A DNA stretch of 64,000 nucleotides from Serripes groenlandicus (GCA_031761405.1 JASEVX010000032.1:1715333-1779332); one strand, 5' to 3'; positions 33,287-43,880 are shown, counted from the first letter of the stretch. The notes: generated by a model from the letters alone, not told the origin. A program made the numbers and translations.

Positions 33287-34453
33287 AATCAGCGAAACAA
33301 AACAATATTTCTGAAAAAGTGTTTAGGCACTTTAGCAATTGTTTTTCAGAAGAAATAGATATATAACTTGGGTCAATACTTGACCTTTAGGCTTTAGCTA
33401 AAATAAATAAATGTTAACAGACAATCCAGTGCCAAGCTAATTTCTCTAGGGCAGCCAGCAATATACCCAATGGGTTATGAAATAAATTTAATAAAGCGGA
33501 TAACAATAAGAATATATTTCGCCAATTTCGATGTCGGTCAATTACAAACAATCTGGTGCCGAGTCAATAACTCTTGGGCAGCCAGCAATATATCTTTTTT
33601 ATAAAAATTGAAGCAAAAACAATAATAAACAAATATTGCGCCAATATCGCTGTCAATGAAGTACAAACAACCTGGTGCCGAGTCAATTACTCTTGGGCAG
33701 CCATCAATATAACATGAAAATCATGAAGAGAACAACAATAAACAAATATTTCCCCAATGTTGCTGTGATGCGAACATGTCATACCAATTTAGACTTATAT
33801 ATTCCAAAACTCCTTTTTCCAATATAAAAATTCAATGCAATGCACTTATCGGTGAGTGTCAATCTATCAGGCTGTCAACAATCTAAGTAACCATTCAAAA
33901 CAAAATATTCAAATGTGTAAAGATCTAAGCAACAAATAAAAAGTGTACAGGGCTACTTTTCCAGTGTTATGCTAAATACGTCCTTGTTTAACCATAAAAA
34001 TGACCTAGCAATCTGGCACTGAGCCAATTTCTCCTATGCAGCCAGATGCCTCTAGGATTTGTGTATGTAGGATTCAACAACACAGAAACATACACTGTAT
34101 CATGCAAATAATCGATACACCTTAATTCCTTTTCGCTACAATGATTTAAGCGTTTCCAGCTAGATCACAAATCGAGGCAGTAAGCCACCAATAACAACAA
34201 CAAAACATAGACCACGAACAGGGGATGGGGTGCCTTAAAAGTAAATTATAGTGCTCAGCGAGGGAATATAATTGTCACTGAAACGATAATTCGAGAGTTC
34301 ACATTTCCTTTCAAGGTCAACCAATATTGAAAACGGCACCCCACCCACCATCATTGCATCAGTCAATACATGATCAAGCTAATATTAAACAAAGCTACAT
34401 TGCATGTAGGTTGAACACTAACATAGGGTTATACCAAGCCCCATTACACCAAT
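33287..34453 (-). other. 5' leader of the Ngaro-like element with ~122-bp internal repeats
   Basis: A non-coding leader of about 1.17 kb. The phrase 'aatctggtgccgagtcaat', then 'ctcttgggcagccagcaata', occurs near 33423, 33547 and 33667 and in a diverged form near 34009. The first three are spaced by about 122 bases. This resembles promoter or packaging repeats found in some retroelement leaders, but no function is shown by the sequence. Confidence 0.65.
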
Positions 34454-34683
34454 TTTTTACCAATAGATGAAAGAATTTCCATCAAATTCAAAGAGAATTG
34501 ATTTTCGCCTGTCTCGCCCTTCAGTCAAATAAATGAAAAGGAAAATTGCCTACACGTGTTTAATTAACCACAAGGAATAATATTATAAATGAACGACAAT
34601 GAATAGCACTGAAGGGAACAAGATAGGTTCTCGGTTCTGCACAGTCCCTGTAAACGGTTTTGACCCTTAATGTTCAAAACTTA
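34454..34683. repeat. Terminal direct repeat of the Ngaro-like element, 5' end
   Basis: Identical by eye to 28664-28893. It is immediately followed by the right copy of the 72-bp duplication. Confidence 0.9.
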
Positions 34684-34925
34684 ATATTGCAGAAGGGAGG
34701 ATAATGTTTGGCGTGGCTCTCTGTTATGTTTACAGCTAGATCGTCTAGCGTATATAGGTTACTCTGGATCTTCACTGGTCGTATATTCCATAAGGGAGGT
34801 TAATGTGTGGCGTGGCTCTCTGTTATGTTTTACAGCTAGATCGTCTAGCGTATATAGGTTACTCTGGATCTTAACTAATCGCATATCCTGGAAGGTCGAT
34901 TAACGTGTGACGTGGCTTTCTGTTT
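34684..34925. repeat. ~100-bp minisatellite, third segment, starting with the right 72-bp duplicate
   Basis: 34684-34755 repeats 28593-28664 exactly. The array then carries on with 'aggttactctggatcttcac', and about 1.7 more units follow, the last diverged ('ttaactaatcgcatatcctg'). Confidence 0.9.
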
Positions 34926-34974
34926 GTAACTGTATGCCTTATACACGGTTCTTATTCCTTTACTCTAACACACA

Positions 34975-35180
34975 TACAGATGCTTTCTGACGCATTATGA
35001 AACTTTGTTTCAAATGGAAAGATTCATAATGAGCAATTTCGCATATTGCTACATTGTTTTCAACTATATTCAGTAATTACAGTCAAGAAAAATTTAAAAC
35101 AGATATTTGTCAATTTTGATGAAACATGTTCATAGTTATTTGCTGCAGATTTGTGTTATGAGGGAAAGGGTTACCCACAA
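34975..35180. mobile_element. MITE-like element (copy 3)
   Basis: Contains 'agattcataatgagcaattt' near the left and 'tgctgcagatttgtgttatg' with 'agggaaagggtta' at the right end. The left 'cagcagacgac' end is degraded. Confidence 0.5.
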
Positions 35181-35337
35181 AAGTCGAAATTTCTGCAGAG
35201 GTTTCCATCACAGTTAGTATGGAAGTTGCTGGAAGCCACAGGAGTTAACCCCTGTCATGTTTTACGGTGCAAACTATCTGATGAAGTTTAAGAGTCGACT
35301 GTACCATCTGCAGTATTCTTTATTATTTCTGAAAGAC

Positions 35338-35515
35338 TTTAAACGTGGAAGTAATGGCCTTTCATTCCTTTACGCTCTTAATTGTATGGATTAGCATTTT
35401 TACTGACTCGCTGGTATCATGGATCAATATCTCTAGAAAATAACACTGGTTACAGATTCATATAACTGAAAAAGGGCTGAAACCAGCGTGAAACACCAAT
35501 CAAACATTGAAATGT
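35338..35515 (+). mobile_element. SINE body and tail fragment
   Basis: 'ctttaaacgtggaagtaatg', 'cctttcattcctttacgctc', 'ggattagcatttttactgac', 'cgctggtatcatgg' and the tail 'gtgaaacaccaatcaaac'. The head is missing. Confidence 0.55.
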
Positions 35516-35544
35516 TTTATGCATATAGACGTATTTTGTCAATT

Positions 35545-35738
35545 TTCCTAGAGACGACTTTTGAAGACATTGCTTATTATGGAAACATTGCTCATAATGA
35601 GCAATTTCTCAATTTGCTTTCAATTGTTTTCAATTCTATTCAGTTATTACACTCATTAAAACGGATTATGAACATCTTTAATTAAATGTTTTCAAAGTAG
35701 TCTGCTGCAGATTTGCTGTATGAGGGAAAGGTTAAATG
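35545..35738. mobile_element. MITE-like element (copy 4)
   Basis: Left 'gagacgacttttgaagacat', centre 'attgctcataatgagcaatt', right 'gtagtctgctgcagatttgc' and 'tgtatgagggaaagg'. Confidence 0.65.
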
Positions 35739-35930
35739 AGCTCCCGTAGATCCAATATGCGCGCGCAGCCTTCCAAAATGAGCTCTCGGAGCTCCTATAT
35801 GCGCTTGCGTCGTTCCGAAATAAGCTCCCGAAGATCTTAGATACGCGTGCGGAGCTACTTAACGAGTTCCCGGAGCTCCTAAATGCGCTAGCGGCTCTCT
35901 AATTGAGCTCTTTGGGTGTGGTCAGGTACC
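35733..35930. repeat. ~45-bp tandem repeat, four diverged units
   Basis: The pattern 'gagctcccggagctcc(t)a', 'atgcgc(t)agcg' recurs about every 45 bases. G/C content is higher than in the surroundings. Confidence 0.65.
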
Positions 35931-35989
35931 CGGCGTACTTAAGTAAATAAATACGCATTGCATTTGTTTGTTACCAGGATTGCCTTAGT

Positions 35990-36645
35990 AAATATTCACG
36001 TTTTGCATCAGTCTGGTACCCGGCCTACACGTGTAAGTAAGTACGTCTTGCATCAGTCTGGTACCCGGCCTACACCTGTAAAAAAGTACGTCTGGTTCCC
36101 GGCCTACACGTATAAATGAGCGTTTCGACTTCTTTACTCGCGTAACGAGAGTAACTGGAGTTGAAAGTCGAAAGTATCGAGTAAGCGAACTGCGCATGCG
36201 CTTAATCTCTAATCTACACGACTAGAACGACCCCCTACACTATTTGACGGGTAACACGAGATCAAAGATGGCAACGGCTGATGCACAGAAGGTCGCCATT
36301 TTGTAAACAACACACGACTGGGGTTAGGCGTTTGTGAATGGTTACTCGTGTCGTGTACTGCGCATGTCTAGATTTTATACTCGAGTAACTGGATTGCAAA
36401 AGCCGAAAACGCTCAATTAAGAACATAAGACTGATAAGCCTACAAGTGTAAATAAGTACGTCTTACATCAGTCTGGTACCCGGCCTACACGTGTAAATAG
36501 GTGCGTCTTACATCAGTCTGGTACCCGGCCTACAAGTGTAAATAAGTCTTCTTAAATCAGTCTGGTACCCGGCCTACAAGTATAAATAAGTACTTCTTAC
36601 ACCAGTCTGGTACCAAACCTACAAGTGTAAATAAGTACTTCTGAT
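35990..36645. repeat. ~45-bp tandem repeat split by a transposable element
   Basis: The unit 'cagtctggtacccggcctac', 'a(c/a)gtgtaaataagtacgtct' recurs three times before 36118 and about six times after 36420. The 297-bp element at 36118-36414 interrupts it. Confidence 0.85.
36118..36414. mobile_element. 297-bp element with imperfect inverted ends
   Basis: Left 'gagcgtttcgacttctttac'. The inverse of the right end is 'gagcgttttcggcttttgca', followed by 'tccagttactcg'. Inverted similarity extends inwards with 'gcgcatg' in both arms. It lies inside a tandem array. 'aat' flanks both sides but is too short to prove a target duplication. It has no coding capacity. Confidence 0.65.
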
Positions 36646-37424
36646 CAGCCATCGCATCCGTGTAATCTTATCTGGTTTTGCTCTATTCCCAACTAATCAT
36701 AGAAGGTTCCAAGAAACTTCTGAAACATCAACATGGAAGTGATAATAACGCATCAGTTTAGTTATGGGAGAACATCTGTCATTTGTTGAATCACGACACG
36801 TTCCCTTGGCTTTAAATATAATCTCAATAATCAACATTCTTCTCATTCTACATCCCGCTTACACCTAATATTTGAAGACATCTAGGCAACGTATGCAACA
36901 TTTCTGTAATTGAGCGAATAATTATTGAACAAAGTTGAAAATATCATGTAAACAGAAGTAATTTCTAAATTTGGAAAATGCGTCTAATGCAGGTGCATCG
37001 ACTTATGACTGCATGTTGGAAAAATGTTAATTAAAAAAATATCAACAATTGCGTCTTGTATAAATATCTTCTTGATAAAAATTCGCACGCAGATATCTTT
37101 GTTCAGAATTGGCTATAGACGGAACTTGATTGCATTTTACTCGGAGAAGAAAGAATATATTATTCATATCACTTCCGTTGGTTTTTATATTTGACTCTCT
37201 CGTGGCAGAGATTTATAGTTGCCATTCATTGTGCGTGAAAGAGCGCTCTGTAGTAAATCATTCAAATCCTGTTTATGTAAAATGGTCGACTTCCGGTACG
37301 CGTCTCACAAGCGTAATACGTGTTCCATAACATCATATTGATCTGGCTGTTTAATTGGACCAAAGGACTATTCAATTTGCTTAACCCATTTCCCATTGGC
37401 AAACGTAGTTTGACGTATTTATAG
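36645..37424. other. Non-coding stretch
   Basis: Nothing is supported. Short frames at 37130-37468 on both strands lack motifs. Confidence 0.45.
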
Positions 37425-37625
37425 TAGACGGCTTTTAAAACGTCTAGGCAAAAGAAATAATTGCTCATAATGAGCGATATTTCTTTTTTGCCACAATGTT
37501 ATCACCTTTTTGTCAATTGATATAATTTAATTTATATTTCGATAATTTTATTTAGATTTGCAAAAAAATTCATATGTTGTCTGATTCGTCTGCTGCAGGT
37601 TTATAGTTCGTAGGTAAAAGCGTGA
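37425..37625. mobile_element. MITE-like element (copy 5)
   Basis: Left 'agacggcttttaaaacgtct', centre 'aattgctcataatgagcgat', right 'attcgtctgctgcaggttta'. Confidence 0.6.
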
Positions 37626-37789
37626 CAAAATGCAATACCACGTCTTTTGATACGAACTTAGGTTTTAATTAATCAAACGTATTGTCGAATGTGTATGTCA
37701 ACAAACTCTGTGAATTGCAATGAGTCATCATTGGACAACTTCCGGCCATTGACACGAATTTACTGACATGGGTAATTAATTCTTTCCTA

Positions 37790-38015
37790 CATACAACCAA
37801 TCTGCAGCAGACGACTTTGAAAACAACTAGTAAGAAAAGTAAAACACACTATAAATTGAAATATGTTTTTTTAAAAGAGTTGAAAAGAGTTGAAAACATT
37901 GTAACAAAAGGGAAAATTGCTCATAATGAGCAATTTCTCCTTTTGTCACAATGATTCCAAAAGTCGTCTGTTGCAGAGACGTCAGAAATCATCTCTATGT
38001 GTGGAAGGGTTAAAT
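37790..38015. mobile_element. MITE-like element, best preserved copy (copy 6)
   Basis: Left end 'acatacaaccaatctgcagc' then 'agacgactttgaaaacaac'. Centre 'aaattgctcataatgagcaa', a 10-bp-arm palindrome around one base. Right end 'ccaaaagtcgtctgttgcag' then 'agacgtc'. The ends are inverted repeats of 20 or more bases. Confidence 0.75.
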
Positions 38016-38093
38016 TCAATATATGAAAACAATGTCGTCAGTACCTTGATCTTCAGTTATGTAAGAGTTATTCTCAGGAGCTAGAGTTAAAAG

Positions 38094-38394
38094 GCCGAGC
38101 CGCGGTAGCTCAGTCGGTAGCGACGCGGGCTGTCAATACAAGGGTTGTGAGTTCGACTCCCGGCTCGGCCAACTTTCTTTCCGACGATTGACAAAAGTCA
38201 ATGCGACATGCGTCATTCGTCTTCCACCAATGGGCTAAGTCTATGTGGAAAAGCAGCCAGTTGCTTGGGAAGATTGTTGTGTGGAGTACTGGTGTGAGAA
38301 AACCAGGAAATGCATGAGTAGGTGAACTGGCCGCCGTGATATAACTGAGAAATTGTTAAAAACGGCGTTAAACCCCAATCAATCAATCAAGCAA
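38094..38394 (+). mobile_element. Complete tRNA-derived SINE with 12-bp target-site duplication
   Basis: Head 38094-38169 has acceptor arms gccgagc/gctcggc, box A 'tagctcagtcggtag' and box B 'gagttcgactcc'. D and anticodon stems pair poorly, so it is a SINE head and not a tRNA gene. The body follows, then 'gccgtgatataactg', 'aacggcgttaaaccc' and an (aatc)n tail. It is flanked by 'tagagttaaaag' at 38082-38093 and 38395-38406. The body differs from the SINEs at 9604 and 51163 while the 3' part is shared, so it is a second subfamily using the same tail (and presumably the same LINE). Confidence 0.85.
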
Positions 38395-38447
38395 TAGAGT
38401 TAAAAGACCATGTGTTCGATCCAGAGACGGATCCTACTTATTAAGAC

Positions 38448-38627
38448 TTTCCCACATACAACACATCTGAAGCAGACGACTCTCTCCATAAAAGAAGATA
38501 TATTTACTTTAAAAGGTTAAAAACTGTATGACACAATGAGTCATTTCTTCTTTTTGTCGTAAAGTTTTCAAAAATCTTCTGCTGCAGATGGAGCAAAAAT
38601 GCGTCTTTATGCCGGAAAGAATTAAGG
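38448..38627. mobile_element. MITE-like element (copy 7)
   Basis: Left 'cacatacaacacatctgaag' then 'cagacgac', centre 'gacacaatgagtcatttctt', right 'aaaatcttctgctgcagatg' and 'aatgcgtc'. Confidence 0.65.
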
Positions 38628-38768
38628 ACTGGACTATGATAGTAGAGGATGATGTCCGGCTATTATTTGTCTCTTCCCGGTATTTTCTTATAGGGCAAGA
38701 CATCCCAATGTTCGTTGAGCATTTTAACAGAAAAGAGAATGCCATCTCTTCAGCAAACCATAATCAAG

Positions 38769-41700
38769 TATTGTTAGTCACTACCGCAAGAGTGTCAGGG
38801 GACATTGTTGGTCACTACCGCTAAAGTGTCAGGGGATATTGTTGGTCACTACCGCTAGGGTGTCAGGGGACATTGTTGGTCACTACCGCTAGAGTGTCAG
38901 GGGACATTGTTGGTCACTACCTCTAGAGTGTCAGGGGACATTGTTGGTCACTACCGCTAGGGTGTCAGGGGACATTGTTGGTCAATACCGCTAGAGTGTC
39001 AGGGGACATTGTTGGTCACTACCGCTAGGGTGTCAGGGGACATTGTTGGTCACTACCGCTAGAGTGTCAGGGGACACTGTTAGTCACTACCGCTAGAGTG
39101 TCAGGGGACATTGTTGGTCACTACCGCTAGAGTGTCAGGGGACATTATTGGTCACTACCTCTAGGGTGTCAGAGGACATTGTTGGTCACTACTGATAGAG
39201 TGTCAGGGAACATTGTTGGTCACTACCGCTAGGGTGTCAGGGGATATTGTTGGTCACTACCGCTAGAGTGTCAGGGGACATTGTTGGTCACTACCGCTAG
39301 AGTGTCAGGGGACAGTGTTGGTCACTACCGCTAGGGTATCAGGGGACATTGTTGGTCACTACCGCTAGAGTGTCAGGGGACATTGTTGGTCACTACCGCT
39401 AGGGTGTCAGGGGACATTGTTGGTCACTATCGCTAGAGTGTCAGGGGACATTGTTGGTCACTACCGCTATAGTATCAGGGGACAGTGTTGGTCACTACCG
39501 CTAGAGTGTCAGGGGACATTGTTGGTCACTACCCATAGATTGTCAGGGGACATCGTTGGTCACTACCGCTAGAGTGTCAGAGGATATCGTTGGTCATTAC
39601 CCATAGATTGTCAGAGGACATTGTTTGTCACTACCGCTAGAGTGTCAGGGGACGTTGTTGGTCACTACCGCTAGAGTGTCAGTGGAAATTGTTGGTCACT
39701 ACCGCTAGAGTGTCACGGGACATTGTTGGTCACTACAGCTAGAGTGTCAGAGTACAATGTTGGTCACTTCCGCTAGAGTATCAGGGGAAATTGGTGGTCA
39801 CTACCGCTAAAATGTCAGGGGACATTGTTGGTCACTACCGCTAGAGTGTCAGCGGACATTGTTGGTCACTTACGCTAGAGTGTCAGGCGAAATTGTTGGT
39901 AAATACCGCTAGAGTGTCAGCGGACAGTATTGGTCATTACCGCTAGAGTGTCAGGGGACATTGTTGGTCACTACAGCTAGAGTGTCAGGGGACATTGTTG
40001 GTCACTACTGCTAGAGTGTCAGAGGACATAAGTATTGCAGGTCACTACCGCTTGAGTGTCAGGGGACATTGTTGGTCACTACCGCTAGAGTGTCAGGGGA
40101 CATTGTTGGTCACTACCGCTAGAGTGTCAAGGGACATTGTTAGTCACTACCGCTAGAGTGTCAGCGTACATTGTTGGTCACTACCGCTAGAGTGTCAGGG
40201 GTCATCGTTGGTCACCACCGCTGGAGTGTCACGGGACATTGTTGGTCACTACTGATAGAGTGTCAGAGGACATAGGTATTGCTGGTCACTACCGCTTGAG
40301 TGTCATGGGACATTGTTGGTCACTACCGCTAGAGTGCCAGGGGACATTGTTGGTCACTATCGCTAGAGTGTCAGGGGACATTGTTGGTCACTACCATTAG
40401 AGTTTCAGTGGATATTGTTCGTCACTACCGCTAGAGTGTTAGGGACATTGTTGGTCACTACTGCTAGAGTGTCAGAGGACAAAAGTATTGCTGGTCACTA
40501 CCGCTTGAGTGTCAGGGGACATTGTTGGTCACTAACGCTAGAGTGTCAGGGGACATTGATGGTCACTACAGCTAGAGTGTCAGGGGACATTGTTGGTCAC
40601 TACTGCTAGAGTGTCAGTGGATATTATTGGCATTGTTGGTCACTACCGCTAGAGTGTCAGGGAACATTGTTTTGCACTCTCGCAAGAGTGTCAGGGGACA
40701 TTGTTGGTCACTATCGCTAGACTTTCAGGGGACATTGTTGGTCACTACCGCTAGAATGGACATAATTATAATTATTGCTGGTCACTACCGCTTGAGTGTC
40801 AATGGACATTGTTAGTCACTATCGCTAGATTGTCAGGGGGCATTGTTGGTCACTACCGCTAGAGTGTCAGGGGACATTGTTGGTCACTATTGCTGGAGTG
40901 TCAGTGGATATTGTTGGCATTGTTGGTCACTTCCGCTAAAGTGTCAGGGGACATTGTTGGTCACTACCGCTATAGTGTCAGGGGACATTGTTGGCATTGT
41001 TGGTCACTACCGCTAGAGTGTCAGGGAACATTGTTGATCACTCTCGCAAGAGTGTCAGGGGACATTGTTGGTCACTGTCGCTAGACTTTCAGGGGACATT
41101 GTTGGTCACTACCGCTAGAATGGAATGTCAGGGGACATTGTTAGTCACTACCGCTAGAGTGTCAGAGAACATTGTTAGTCACTACTGCTAGAGTGTCAGA
41201 GGACATAAGTATTGCAATAAACTACCGTTTGAGTGTCAGGGGACATTGTTGGTTACTACCGCTAGAGTGTCAGGGGACATTGTTGGTCACTACCGCTAGA
41301 GTGTCAGCGGACATTGTTGGTCACTACTGCTCGAGTGTCAGGGGTCATTATTGGTCACTACCGCTAGAGTGTCAGGGGACATTGTTGGTCACTACTGCTA
41401 GATTGTCAGAGGACATAAGTATTTCTGGTCACTACCACTTGAGTGTCAGCGGACATTGTTGGTCACTACCGCTAGAGTGTCTGGGGACATTGTTGGTCAC
41501 TACCGCTAGAGTGTCAGGGGTCATTTTTGGCCACTACCGCTAGAGTGTCAAGGGACATTGTTTGTCACTACCGCTAAACAGTCAGGGGACATTGTTAGTC
41601 ACTACCGCTAGAGTGTCAGAGGATATTGTTTGTCACTACCGCTAGAGAGTCAGGGGACATTGTTGGTCACTACTGCTAGTGTGTCAGAGGACATAACTAT

Positions 41701-43880
41701 TGCTGGTCACTCCCGCTTGAGTGTCAGGGAACATTGTGGATCACTACCGCTAAAGTGTCAGAAGACATTGATGGTCACTACTGCTAGGGTGTCGGGGGAC
41801 ATTGTTGGTCACTACAGCTAGAGTGTCAGTGGACATTGTTTGTCACTACAGCTAGAGTGTCAGAGGACATAAGTATTGCTGGTCAATACCGCTTGAGTGT
41901 CATGGGACATTGTTGTTCATTACCGCTAGATTGTCAGGGGACATTGTTGGTCACTACCGCTAGAGTGTCAGGGGACATTGTTTCTCACTACCGCTAAAGT
42001 GTCACGGGACATTGTTGGTCACTACCGCTAGAGTGTCAGGGATCATTATTGGTCACTACCGCTAGAGTTTCAGGGGACATTGTTGGTCACTACCGCTAAA
42101 GTGTCATGGGACATCGTTTGGTCACTACTGCTAGAGTGTCAGAGGACATAAGTATTGCTGGTCACTACCGCTTGAGTGTCAGGGTATATTGTTGGTCACT
42201 ACCGCTAGAGTGTCAGGGGACATTGTTGTTCATTACCGCTAGAGTGTCAGGGGGCATTATTGGTCACTACCGCTAGAGTGTCAGTGGATATTGTTGGCAT
42301 TGTTGGTCACTTCCGCTAGAGTGTAATGGGACATTGTTGGTCACTACCACTAGAGTGTCAGGGAACATTGTTGGCATTGTTGGTCACTACCGCTAGAGTG
42401 TCAGGGGACATTGTTGATCACTCTCGCTAGAGTGTCAGAGGACATTGTTGGTCACTACCTCTAGAGTGTCAGGGGACATTGTTTGTCACTACCGCCAGAG
42501 TGTCAGGGGACATTGTTGGTCACTACCGCTAGAGTGTCAGAGTACATAGGTATTGCTTGTCATTACCGCTAGCGTGTCAGGGGACATTGTTGGTCACTAC
42601 CGCTAGAGTGTCAGGGGACATTTTTTGTCACTACCGCTCTAGTGTCAGGGGACATTGTTTGTCACTTCCGCTAGAGTGTCAGGGGACATTGTTGGTCACT
42701 ACCGCTAGAAGGTCAGATAACATAAGTATTGTTGGTCGCCACCACTAGAGTGTCAGTGGACAGTGTTGGTCTCTACCGCTAAAGTGTCATAGGACATAAG
42801 TATTGCTGGTCACTACCGCTAGAGTGTCAGGGGACATTGTTGGTACCTACCGCCAGAGTGTTAGTGGACATTGTTGGTATTGCTGGTCACTACCGATAGA
42901 GTGTCAGGGGACATTGTTGGTCACTACTGCTAGAGTGTCAGGGGACATTGTTGGTCACTACCGCTAGAGTGTCAGTGGACATTGTGGGTCACTATCGCAA
43001 GAGTGTCAGGGGACATTGATGGTATTGCTGGTCACTACCGCTAGAGTGTCAGGGGACATTGTTGGTATTGCTGGTCATTACCGCTAGAGTGTCAGGGGAC
43101 ATTGTTAATATTGATGGTCACTACCGCTAGAGTGTCAGGAGACATTGTTGGTCACTACCGCTTGAGTGTCAGAGGACATAGGTAGTGCTGGTCACTACCG
43201 CTAGAGTGTCAGGGGACATTGTTGGTCACTACCGCTAGAGTGTCAAAGGACATTGTTAGTCACTACTGATAGAGTGTCATTGAACATTGTTGGTCACTAC
43301 CGCTTGAGTGTCAGGGGACATTGTTGTTCTCTACTGCTATTGTTTCAGGGGACATTGTTGGTCACTACCGCTAGAGTGTCAGGGGACATTGTTGGTCACT
43401 ACCGCTGGATTGTCAGGGGACATTGTTGGTCAATATCCCCTGGAGTGTCAGAGGACAGTGATGGTCACTACCGCTAGAGTGTCAGGGGACATTGTTTGTC
43501 ACTACCGCTAGAGTGTCAGGGGACATTGTTTGCATTGTTGGTCACTACCGCTAGAGTGTCAGGGGACATTGGTGGTCACTACCGCTAGACTGTCAGGGGA
43601 CATTGTTGGTCACTACCGCTAGAGTGTCAGGAGACAATGTTGGTCTCTACCGCTAGAGTGTCAGGAGACATTCTTGGTCACTACCGCTATAATGTCAGGG
43701 AACATTGTTGGTCACTACCGGTAGAGTGTCAGGGGACATTGTTGGTCACTACCGCTAGAGTGTCAGAGGACATTGTCGGTCTCTTCCGCTTGAGTGTCAG
43801 GGGACATTGTTTTTCACTATCGCAAGAGTGTCAGGGGACATTGTTGGTCACTACCCCTAGAGTGTCAGGGGACACTTTTT
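38769..43880. repeat. 5.1-kb minisatellite, 34-bp unit, about 150 copies
   Basis: Unit 'ggtcactaccgctagagtgt', then 'caggggacattgtt' (34 bases). Most units differ by 0-4 bases. A longer variant with 'cataagtattgctggtcact' and 'cttgag' in place of 'ctagag' recurs irregularly from about 40030 to 43170 (spacing roughly 170-450), as does 'ttgttggcattgttgg'. These mark higher-order blocks. Because 34 is not a multiple of three, a plus-strand reading passes through all three frames and meets the 'tag' once per three units. The many 60-120 codon frames here are therefore artefacts of the repeat, not genes. Confidence 0.97.

Larger units (their letters stand above)
28665..34683 (-). mobile_element. 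Ngaro-like tyrosine-recombinase retrotransposon with SGNH hydrolase
   Basis: About 6.0 kb on the minus strand, flanked by a 72-bp direct duplication. It has 230-bp terminal direct repeats that are identical by eye. The order of genes is a gag-like CCCH/zinc-knuckle protein, RT plus RNase H, tyrosine recombinase, and a separate SGNH hydrolase. All four frames are unbroken. RT with YLDD, 'LKELQSLVGLL' and a recombinase downstream define a recombinase retroelement of the DIRS order. Direct rather than inverted termini and the extra hydrolase gene point to the Ngaro group, some of which are known to carry such a hydrolase. The identical ends indicate a very recent insertion. Confidence 0.85.

Noticed and set aside
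38094..38169. tRNA gene
   Set aside because: The acceptor arm is perfect, but D and anticodon stems do not pair, and the sequence continues into a SINE body with tail and target duplication.
38769..43880. CRISPR-like array of direct repeats
   Set aside because: Units abut directly without unique spacers, and the setting is a eukaryotic genome.
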